Assembly: GCA_934183135.1 (NCBI GenBank)
Contig: CAKPRX010000060.1
Location: 1-13,290 of the forward strand
Length of the DNA stretch: 13,290 nt
Reading direction: 5' to 3'
Source: an uncultured Prevotella sp.
Lineage (GTDB): Bacteria > Bacteroidota > Bacteroidia > Bacteroidales > Bacteroidaceae
How positions within the stretch are numbered: the stretch's first letter is position 1; each line of letters opens with the position of its first letter. Both the position numbers and the translations under genes were made by a program. Shown here one piece after another: positions 1 through 5,680 of this stretch. The notes under the pieces were generated by a model, which searched no databases, was not told the origin of the DNA, and saw nothing but the letters and a program-made list of their open reading frames with translations.

Positions 1-8
1 GGCCCAAC

Positions 9-815
9 TCAACTGCACCGACGCAGCTCCCAGAAAGCTACGGCCGACGCGGCAGCTACATTGAGCGAGTCTACCTGGTGCGACATCGGTATGCGTACCA
101 CATAGTCTGCCTCCTCGATGGTGGCGTGTGGCAGCCCGTCGCCCTCTGTTCCCAGTACCAGTGCCAGCCGTGGCTCGGCCTGTAGGGCAGGGGCGTCTAT
201 ACTTATGGATTGGTCGGTAAGCGCCAGGGCCGCCGTCTTAAATCCATACTGGTTCAGGGTCTGTAGTGATCCGTCGAGCCACGTCCATGGTATCAGGAAT
301 ACCGACCCCATGGAAACCCTTACCGACCGGCGGTTAAGCGGGTCGCACGAGTCGGTGGTCAGTACTATGCCGTCTATGCCCAGTGCTGCGGCCGAGCGGA
401 AAATGGCCCCTATGTTGGTGGTGTCCACTACGCCATGTATCACGGCTATGCGGTTGGCCTGGGCACATATCTCTCCGACCGACGGCAGGGTGGGGCGCTC
501 CATGGCGCATAGTACTCCGCGGGTCAGTGTATAGCCGGTGAGTGCCGCCAGTACCTCGCGGCTGCCCGTGTACACAGGCACCCCGTCGCCTATCCGCTCT
601 ATGATGCCCGCGGCGTCGCCGGTGATGTGGCGCTGTTCGCAGAGCAGGGCCGTGGGCTTGTAGCCCGCATTGAGAGCCACCTGTATAACCTTGGGGCTTT
701 CGGCGATGAATATACGCTTATCCGTGAAGTGGCCCGAGCGCAACTGGGCTTCGGTCAACTTGCTGAATATCTCCACCCCAGGGGTCGTGAGCGATGTAAT
801 GTTTATAATGGCCAT
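9..815 (-). CDS. TrmH/SpoU-family RNA 2'-O-methyltransferase (SPOUT fold)
   Basis: A 268-residue protein that should methylate the 2'-OH of a ribose in tRNA or rRNA, using S-adenosylmethionine. All three SpoU motifs are visible. Motif 1 is around residues 134-146 (NIGAIFRSAAALG, with N134 and the catalytic-type R140). Motif 2 is at 219-229 (LVLGTEGDGLP, with E224). Motif 3 is at 242-259 (IPM then DSLNVAAAS), which forms the knotted SAM site. Residues 1-110 look like the substrate-binding N-terminal region of RlmB/TrmH-type enzymes (L30e-like); this is inferred from family architecture. The length is normal. The ATG at 813-815 is the only good start. The stop is at 9-11, so the gene is complete, but anything downstream is outside the window. 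It lies 169 bp downstream of pgk with a terminator between, so it probably has its own promoter, which I could not identify. The exact RNA target cannot be told from sequence. Confidence 0.92.
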   Translation of the reverse strand: MAIINITSLTTPGVEIFSKLTEAQLRSGHFTDKRIFIAESPKVIQVALNAGYKPTALLCEQRHITGDAAGIIERIGDGVPVYTGSREVLAALTGYTLTRGVLCAMERPTLPSVGEICAQANRIAVIHGVVDTTNIGAIFRSAAALGIDGIVLTTDSCDPLNRRSVRVSMGSVFLIPWTWLDGSLQTLNQYGFKTAALALTDQSISIDAPALQAEPRLALVLGTEGDGLPHATIEEADYVVRIPMSHQVDSLNVAAASAVAFWELRRCS

Positions 816-916
816 GGTGTTTTGCCTTGTCTTTTTATGTCTGCATTAATGGCGGTTGGGTTACTTGCATCTGTACCATTCACCGCCGTCTCCTCTTATA
901 TATAAATAGGTAATTC

Positions 917-956
917 AGAAAAGGGGCGGGCAGTCCTCAGAAGGTCTGCCCGCCCC
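917..956 (-). terminator. Intrinsic terminator of pgk
   Basis: GGGGCGGGCAG (923-933) and CTGCCCGCCCC (946-956) form a perfect 11-bp GC-rich stem. The loop side continues with CCT/AGG pairing after one mismatch. Read on the minus strand, the hairpin begins 28 nt after the pgk stop codon and is followed by TTTTCTG, a proper U-tract. This is the best intrinsic terminator in the window apart from that of rho, and it separates pgk from the downstream methyltransferase gene. Confidence 0.85.
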
Positions 957-984
957 GATATGCTTGATATGCGTGCCCGCGGGA

Positions 985-2235
985 TTAGCCCTCGATGGCA
1001 GCTACACCTGGAAGCACCTTGCCCTCGATAGCCTCGAGCATGGCACCACCACCGGTAGATACATAAGAAACCTTGTCGGCCAGGCCGAACTTGTTAACAG
1101 CGGCTACAGAGTCGCCACCACCAACGAGCGAGAAGGCACCGTTCTCCTGGGTAGCCTCGGCCACGTACTTGGCTATCTCACCAGTACCGTGTGCGAAGTT
1201 CTCCATCTCGAATACGCCTACAGGGCCGTTCCACAGGATGGTTTTAGAAGCCAGGATAATCTTCTTCCAGTTGGCCAGGCTCTCCTCAGAGGCATCCATA
1301 CCCTCCCATCCGTCTGGGATGTTGTATATGTCTACGGTCTTGCGGTTAGCATCGTTTGAGAAGCTGTCGGCAGCTACGGTGGCTACCGAGAGGCTCAGGT
1401 TTACACCCTTGGCCTTGGCCTCGGCTATCACGTTGAGAGCCTCGGGCATCAGGTCGTCCTCGTGCAGCGACTCGCCGATGTGTCCACCCTGGGCCTTGAT
1501 GAATGTGTAACCCATACCGCCGCCGATGATGAGGTTGTCTACCTTGTCCAGCAGGTTCTTGATAACACCCAGCTTAGAGCTTACCTTAGAACCACCGATG
1601 ATAGCGGTGAAGGGGTGCTGAGCGTTCTTCAGCACGTTGTTGATGGCTGTAACCTCTTTTTCCATGAGGAAGCCCAGCATCTTGGAGTCGGCATCGAAGT
1701 AGTCAGCGATGACGGCGGTAGATGCGTGCTTGCGGTGAGCTGTACCGAAAGCGTCGTTTACATATACGTCGGCATACGAAGCGAGCTTCTTGGCAAAGTC
1801 CTTCTGGCGAGCCTTCATCTCTTTCTTGGCCTCGTCGTACTCGGGAGTACCCTTCTCTACACCTACGGGCTTGCCTTCCTCCTCGGGATAGAAGCGCAGG
1901 TTCTCCAGCAGCAGGGCCTCGCCCGGCTTCAGGGCTGCGGCAGCCTCGTCGGCCTTGCCACAGTCGGGGGCAAACTTAACGTCTACACCCAGGGCGGCGC
2001 TTACGTTCTTTACAATCTGGCCCAGTGACAGTTCGGGCTTAACCTTGCCTTTGGGCTTGCCCATGTGGCTCATCATGATGAGGGCACCGCCATCGGCGAG
2101 CACCTTCTTGAGTGTGGGGAGCGCACCACGTATACGGGTATCGTCAGTAACGTTACCGTTCTCGTCCAATGGTACATTGAAGTCTACGCGGACAATAGCC
2201 TTCTTTCCAGCAAAGTTGAATTGTTCGATTTTCAT
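985..2235 (-). CDS. pgk: Phosphoglycerate kinase
   Basis: A 416-residue cytoplasmic glycolytic enzyme that transfers phosphate between 1,3-bisphosphoglycerate and ADP. The family signatures occur in order: RVDFNVPLD at 16-24, SHMGKPKG at 56-63 (SHLGRPKG in many bacteria), ENLRF at 111-115, DAFGTAHR at 161-168, GGSKVSSK at 214-221, the nucleotide-domain GGGMGYTF at 238-245, WNGPVGVFE at 335-343, GGGDS at 372-376, and STGGGAMLE at 393-401. Both Rossmann-like halves are present and the length fits bacterial Pgk (about 390-420). The ATG at 2233-2235 fits the family N-terminus and sits about 36 nt after a Bacteroidetes -7 box. It appears monocistronic, with its own promoter and a strong terminator. 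The identification is essentially certain. Confidence 0.99.
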   Translation of the reverse strand: MKIEQFNFAGKKAIVRVDFNVPLDENGNVTDDTRIRGALPTLKKVLADGGALIMMSHMGKPKGKVKPELSLGQIVKNVSAALGVDVKFAPDCGKADEAAAALKPGEALLLENLRFYPEEEGKPVGVEKGTPEYDEAKKEMKARQKDFAKKLASYADVYVNDAFGTAHRKHASTAVIADYFDADSKMLGFLMEKEVTAINNVLKNAQHPFTAIIGGSKVSSKLGVIKNLLDKVDNLIIGGGMGYTFIKAQGGHIGESLHEDDLMPEALNVIAEAKAKGVNLSLSVATVAADSFSNDANRKTVDIYNIPDGWEGMDASEESLANWKKIILASKTILWNGPVGVFEMENFAHGTGEIAKYVAEATQENGAFSLVGGGDSVAAVNKFGLADKVSYVSTGGGAMLEAIEGKVLPGVAAIEG

Positions 2236-2271
2236 TGTTTATATTTTTTATTGGGTTGTAATTTATGCGTG

Positions 2272-2279
2272 CAAAGGTA
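2272..2279 (-). promoter_or_regulatory. Promoter -7 box of pgk (TACCTTTG)
   Basis: On the minus strand, TACCTTTG matches the Bacteroidetes housekeeping-sigma -7 consensus TAnnTTTG and leaves a 36-nt A/T-rich stretch before the pgk start. No convincing TTTG -33 element lies at the expected distance, so the upstream half of the promoter is unproven. The same TACCTTTG octamer occurs before queC and thrA. Confidence 0.6.
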
Positions 2280-2401
2280 GCGTTTTTTTTGATGATTAGG
2301 GCATTACAGCCCAAATATTTAGTCTTTCGCCCTTAAAAAAAAGCCTTTGGCATCGGGCTCGGATGACCGAAATGTAAATAAAGTGTTAAAGTGGCAGGCC
2401 G

Positions 2402-2435
2402 TTGACCCTTTGTGGCCGAAAATGGGTTACCTTTG
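2402..2435 (+). promoter_or_regulatory. Candidate promoter for the 32-codon ORF and queC
   Basis: TACCTTTG at 2428-2435 matches the Bacteroidetes -7 element. A TTG at 2402-2404 lies 23 bp upstream, slightly long for a -33 element; TTTG at 2409-2412 is too close at 15 bp. The -7 box ends 32 nt before the ATG of the small ORF at 2468. That is the same promoter-to-start distance seen for pgk, but it leaves a 140-nt leader before queC. Confidence 0.5.
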
Positions 2436-2467
2436 CATCCGTCATACCCCTATTCGTTATTAAGGTG

Positions 2468-2566
2468 ATGGCCGTGGGCTTCGTAGAGGTGGTCTCCATG
2501 CACATATCTACGGCTCCCGATTATCCGGATAAGGGCTACGAGTATGGTAAGACAGATGAAATATAA
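2468..2566 (+). CDS. Hypothetical 32-residue ORF, possible queC leader peptide
   Basis: This is an ATG-to-TAA ORF of 32 codons between a candidate promoter and queC. It is in the same frame as queC: its TAA is followed by three codons and then the queC ATG, so the spacer is 9 nt. The peptide starts MAVGFVEVVS and ends GKTDEI; I recognise no family, signal peptide or membrane segment. Residues 18-30 are rich in Asp and Tyr. Seven of 32 codons (one CAC, three GAT, two TAT, one TAC) are NAY codons, the set read by queuosine-containing tRNAs. A hexamer pair CGTAGA/TCTACG (2482-2487 and 2507-2512) and a 12-bp palindrome TTATCCGGATAA (2521-2532) lie inside it. It could be a translated leader, a real small protein, or chance open sequence in a 5' UTR. 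Confidence 0.35.
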   Translation: MAVGFVEVVSMHISTAPDYPDKGYEYGKTDEI

Positions 2567-2575
2567 AATAAGATA

Positions 2576-3232
2576 ATGAAGAAAGACGCAGTACTGATAG
2601 TCAGTGGGGGCATGGACAGCATAACCATGCTCTACGAGTTCAAGGACAGGATAGCCTTAGGAGTGTCATTCGATTATGGCAGCAACCATAATGCCCGCGA
2701 GATACCTTTTGCAGCCATGCACTGCAAGCGGCTGGGCATCCCGCATATTGTTATCAACTTAGGTTTTATGCACCAGTACTTTAAGAGTTCGCTGTTAGAG
2801 GGTGCCGAAGCCATTCCTGAGGGCAATTATGATGACGAGAATATGAAGTCGACGGTGGTGCCGTTCCGCAACGGTATCATGCTGTCGATAGCAGCCGGAA
2901 TAGCCGAGTCCAATGGGCTCAAATACGTGATGATGGCCAACCACGGAGGCGACCATGCCATCTACCCCGACTGCCGGAGAGCCTTTGTCGACGCCATGTC
3001 CGAGGCTACGGCCCAGGGTACCTACGTGGGCGTACAGGTGCTGGCTCCCTATACTGATATAACCAAGGCCGACATAGCCCGCCACGGCAAGCGCTTAGGC
3101 ATAGACTATGCCGAGACCTGGAGCTGCTACAAGGGTGGCGACAAGCACTGTGGCAAGTGTGGCACCTGCCGTGAGCGCCGCGAGGCTCTGGCCGAAGCCG
3201 GTATCGACGACCATACAGAGTACGAGCAATAA
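2576..3232 (+). CDS. queC: 7-cyano-7-deazaguanine (preQ0) synthase QueC
   Basis: A 218-residue ATP-dependent enzyme that converts 7-carboxy-7-deazaguanine plus ammonia to preQ0, on the pathway to queuosine in the wobble position of tRNAs for Tyr, His, Asn and Asp. It has the PP-loop SGGMDS at residues 10-15, FDYGSNHNARE at about 32-42 (where many homologues have YGQRH), VPFRNGIMLSIAAG at 95-108, and GDHAIYPDCR at 125-134. The C-terminal zinc site is C184, C192, C195 and C198 (the CGKCGTC cluster). The length is normal. The ATG at 2576 gives the expected MKKDAVLIVSGG N-terminus. No other queuosine gene (queD, queE, queF) is adjacent in this window. It converges with radA, with only 48 bp between the stop codons. 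Confidence 0.96.
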   Translation: MKKDAVLIVSGGMDSITMLYEFKDRIALGVSFDYGSNHNAREIPFAAMHCKRLGIPHIVINLGFMHQYFKSSLLEGAEAIPEGNYDDENMKSTVVPFRNGIMLSIAAGIAESNGLKYVMMANHGGDHAIYPDCRRAFVDAMSEATAQGTYVGVQVLAPYTDITKADIARHGKRLGIDYAETWSCYKGGDKHCGKCGTCRERREALAEAGIDDHTEYEQ

Positions 3233-3233
3233 G

Positions 3234-3261
3234 GCTGCCCCCCACGGCCCTGGCCGTCAGC
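3234..3261. terminator. Weak stem-loop between convergent queC and radA
   Basis: Just after the queC stop, ACGGCC (3244-3249) pairs with GGCCGT (3252-3257), flanked by GCTG (3234-3237) and CAGC (3258-3261) with a C-rich bulge on one side. There is no U-tract. It may help end transcription or protect the 3' end, but the evidence is structural only. Confidence 0.3.
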
Positions 3262-3267
3262 TTATGC

Positions 3268-3308
3268 AGAGGCGCTGCCGCTACCCGAACAGGGTGCGCA
3301 GCGCCTCT
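3268..3308 (-). other. Stem-loop spanning the radA stop codon
   Basis: AGAGGCGCTGC (3268-3278) and GCAGCGCCTCT (3298-3308) are a perfect 11-bp inverted repeat. The loop contains the radA stop codon (3281-3283) and an inner ACCC/GGGT pairing (3283-3286 with 3292-3295). The stem includes the last radA codons. With no U-tract on the minus strand, it looks more like a 3'-end stabilising or Rho-related structure than a classical intrinsic terminator. Confidence 0.45.
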
Positions 3309-4684
3309 TCTACTTTCTTCACTGGGTGTAGGCGTATGTGGTATTTGTGCGGATTGACGCCCTTGAGGTTGTATGCGGGCATCACTATGTCTGTGAACCC
3401 CAGTTTCTCGGCTTCGGCTATGCGCTGCTCTATCCGGCTCACGGCCCTTACCTCGCCACTCAGGCCCACCTCGCCGCACATGCACCAGCCCGCCTCTATC
3501 GGGGTGTCTACATTGCTGGACAGCACGGCGGCTATCACGCTGAGATCCATGGCCATATCGGTAACGCGGAGCCCTCCGGCTATATTGAGAAACACATCCT
3601 TCTGCATCAGCTTGAACCCTACACGTTTCTCCAGTACAGCCAGAAGCATGTTGAGTCTGCGCTGGTCAAAACCGGTGGCCGACCGTTGCGGCGTGCCATA
3701 GGCGGCGCTCGAGACCAGGGCCTGGGTCTCGAGTAAGAACGGTCGCACACCCTCGATGGCGGCACTGATGGCTATGCCCGACAGTCCCTCATGGTCCTCG
3801 GTAAGCAGCAGCTCCGAGGGGTTGGACACCAGTCTCAGCCCGTTTTGCTCCATCTCGTAGATGCCCAGTTCCGAGGTGCTTCCAAACCGGTTCTTGATGC
3901 CCCGGAGTATGCGGTACATATAGTGCTGGTCGCCTTCGAACTGTATAACGGCATCTACGATGTGCTCCAGGGTCTTGGGGCCGGCCAGCGAGCCCTCCTT
4001 GGTGATGTGGCCGATGAGGATGACGGGTATGCCGCTGGTCTTGGCAAAGCGCAGGAGCGACGAGGCGCACTCGCGTATCTGGGTTACGCTGCCGGGGCTC
4101 GACTCGGCATCCTCGGTCGATATGGTCTGTATAGAGTCGATAATCACCAGTTGGGGCTTTACCTCCTTGATACAGGCAAAGATGTTCTCTAACGATGTCT
4201 CGCAGAGCAGGGTGATGTGGTCCATGGTACACCGGCCGCCCCCGATGCGCTCGGCTCTCATCTTAATCTGATGTGGGCTCTCCTCGCCCGACACGTACAG
4301 GATATTGATGTCGGGCATGTGTAGGATGGTTTGCAGGGTGAGTGTAGACTTGCCTATGCCGGGTTCGCCGCCCAGCAGTACGATGCTGCCAGGTACCAGT
4401 CCGCCGCCCAGCACCCTGTTCAGTTCGGCGTCATGGGTGTCTATGCGTGGGTCTTCGGTGGCGGCTATGTCGCGCAGGCGTAGCGGGCGTGCCGAGGTCT
4501 CGTGCAGGCTGCGATGGGCGTTCAGGGTCTGTGCTGCCGACCTCGCGGCCATGGTGCCGGTATCTGCGGCTATCCTAATCTCCTTGAATGTGTTCCACTT
4601 TCCGCAGTTGGGGCATCTGCCAATCCACTTGGCCGACTCCTGGCCGCACTCAGAGCACACATAGGCTATCTTGTCTTTTGCCAT
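3281..4684 (-). CDS. radA: DNA repair and branch-migration protein RadA (Sms)
   Basis: A 467-residue RecA-like ATPase that helps process recombination intermediates and stalled forks. Counting from the ATG at 4682-4684, it has an N-terminal C4 zinc finger (C10, C13, C24, C27), Walker A GGEPGIGKST at 105-114, Walker B LVIIDS at about 179-184, the RadA-specific KNRFG motif at 264-268, and a C-terminal Lon-protease-like domain from about 290, containing EVGLSGEVRAVSRIEQR. The length is normal and all motifs are intact. A longer reading from a TTG at 4708 adds eight residues but overlaps the -7 box, so the MAKDKIAYVCSECG start is preferred. The gene is monocistronic in view, divergent from the lipoprotein gene and convergent with queC. 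Confidence 0.97.
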   Translation of the reverse strand: MAKDKIAYVCSECGQESAKWIGRCPNCGKWNTFKEIRIAADTGTMAARSAAQTLNAHRSLHETSARPLRLRDIAATEDPRIDTHDAELNRVLGGGLVPGSIVLLGGEPGIGKSTLTLQTILHMPDINILYVSGEESPHQIKMRAERIGGGRCTMDHITLLCETSLENIFACIKEVKPQLVIIDSIQTISTEDAESSPGSVTQIRECASSLLRFAKTSGIPVILIGHITKEGSLAGPKTLEHIVDAVIQFEGDQHYMYRILRGIKNRFGSTSELGIYEMEQNGLRLVSNPSELLLTEDHEGLSGIAISAAIEGVRPFLLETQALVSSAAYGTPQRSATGFDQRRLNMLLAVLEKRVGFKLMQKDVFLNIAGGLRVTDMAMDLSVIAAVLSSNVDTPIEAGWCMCGEVGLSGEVRAVSRIEQRIAEAEKLGFTDIVMPAYNLKGVNPHKYHIRLHPVKKVEEALRTLFG

Positions 4685-4705
4685 TGTCGTTATTGTTGGT
4701 TTACA

Positions 4706-4737
4706 CAAAATTACAAAGTTTTTTTTACTGGGTCAAA
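4706..4737 (-). promoter_or_regulatory. Promoter of radA (TTTG-N20-TAATTTTG)
   Basis: On the minus strand, TTTG (4737-4734) is followed after 20 bp by TAATTTTG (4713-4706), an almost ideal Bacteroidetes -33/-7 pair. Transcription would start close to 4700, giving a leader of about 15 nt before the radA ATG. This is the strongest promoter call in the window. Confidence 0.75.
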
Positions 4738-4746
4738 AAATATTGC

Positions 4747-4754
4747 TAATTTTG
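4747..4754 (+). promoter_or_regulatory. Promoter -7 box of the lipoprotein gene (TAATTTTG)
   Basis: On the plus strand, TAATTTTG matches TAnnTTTG and lies 23 bp before the ATG at 4778. No clear TTTG stands at the -33 position; that region is a T-run. The radA promoter reads the other way from 4737, so the two polymerase sites overlap. Confidence 0.6.
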
Positions 4755-4777
4755 CAATAATATATTTAAATAGGTTT

Positions 4778-5656
4778 ATGAGGAAGATAATAGTGCTGCT
4801 GGGCATAGCGGCCATGTTGGCGGGCTGTGGCCAGTCGTACGAGGAGAAAGCCCGTATATCCAAGGCCGAGAAAGAACGGCTCGCCCGCGAGGACGCACAG
4901 GCCCTGAAGGTGGCAGTGATGCCCACGATAGACTGTATGCCAGCCTATCTGGCCAAGTCTGAGGCTTGGTTTGACAGCATGGGAGTAGATATACGGCTCA
5001 AGGTGCGCAATGCGCAGATGGACTGTGACACGGCGCTGGCCGGCAAGCGTGTAGAGGTGGCCGTAACCGACCGGAAACGGGTGGAGCACATGACCCGGCG
5101 GGGGGTGGCCCTGGTGGCCTTGGGGCCCACCAATGCCTACTGGCAGCTGATAGCCAACCGTACGGCCCGGGTCAAGGATGTGTCGCAGATGGGCGACAAG
5201 ATGGTGGCCATGACCCGCTACTCGGCCACCGATTACCTTACGGACCAGGCCCTGAAGGGTGTTAAGACCTCATCGGTGGTGTTCCGCATCCAGATTAACG
5301 ACGTGCTGACCCGGCTGGAGATGTTGCGCAACAACGAGATGGACGCCATGTGGCTGCCCGAGCCCCAGGCTACCACGGCACGTATGTATAAGCATGTGGT
5401 GCTCAAGGATAGCCGCAAGATGAACCAGCACTTAGGGGTGGTGGTCATGCGGGGCGGTCTGCTCAGCGACGCTGAGCGCAAGCGGCAGCTGGCCGCCTTT
5501 GTAAAGGGTTACAACCGGGCCTGCGACTCGCTCAATGTGCGCGGGGTGGCCCACTACTCGTCACTGGTAGAGACCTACTGTCATACCGATGGGGCCACGG
5601 TGAAGGCCTTGCCCAAATTGTACTTTCCGCACATAGCCCTGAGAAACACGAAGTAA
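4778..5656 (+). CDS. Lipoprotein, NMT1/SsuA-like substrate-binding protein (orphan)
   Basis: A 292-residue predicted lipoprotein. MRKIIVLLGIAAMLAGC has a basic start, a hydrophobic core and the lipobox LAGC, with C17 as the lipidated residue. A charged helical linker (about 20-42) leads to a globular domain starting KVAVMPTIDCMPAYLAKSEAWFDSMG. This resembles the ligand-binding fold of NitT/TauT/THI5-type periplasmic binding proteins (opening beta strand, then an ALAGKRVEVAVTD segment, and a later MDAMWLPEPQA segment). The open frame runs further upstream to 4502, but that part is antisense to radA; the lipobox and the -7 box at 4747 fix the start at 4778. No ABC permease or ATPase gene is near, so the ligand and any transport role are unknown. 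The TPR gene starts 24 bp downstream and is probably co-transcribed. Confidence 0.8.
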   Translation: MRKIIVLLGIAAMLAGCGQSYEEKARISKAEKERLAREDAQALKVAVMPTIDCMPAYLAKSEAWFDSMGVDIRLKVRNAQMDCDTALAGKRVEVAVTDRKRVEHMTRRGVALVALGPTNAYWQLIANRTARVKDVSQMGDKMVAMTRYSATDYLTDQALKGVKTSSVVFRIQINDVLTRLEMLRNNEMDAMWLPEPQATTARMYKHVVLKDSRKMNQHLGVVVMRGGLLSDAERKRQLAAFVKGYNRACDSLNVRGVAHYSSLVETYCHTDGATVKALPKLYFPHIALRNTK

Positions 5657-5680
5657 CTTACCTAACTAAGCCACGACACT

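Noticed and set aside
816..914. Possible 26-codon GTG-start frame or promoter upstream of the methyltransferase gene on the minus strand
   Set aside because: No TAnnTTTG box is present, and the frame overlaps the methyltransferase start with no supporting signal. I see only A/T-rich sequence here.
1462..2028. 188-codon plus-strand open frame opposite pgk
   Set aside because: Antisense to an unambiguous pgk; composition and lack of motifs mark it as a shadow.
2440..2575. preQ1 riboswitch upstream of queC
   Set aside because: I looked for the small H-type pseudoknot aptamer with its A-rich tail and adjacent hairpin and could not fit one. The leader ORF explains the region at least as well.
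4685..4708. TTG start adding eight residues to RadA
   Set aside because: It overlaps the -7 box of the radA promoter, and family members begin near MAKxK before the zinc finger.
4502..4777. Upstream extension of the lipoprotein frame
   Set aside because: It lies antisense to radA and upstream of the promoter. The signal peptide with lipobox begins at 4778.
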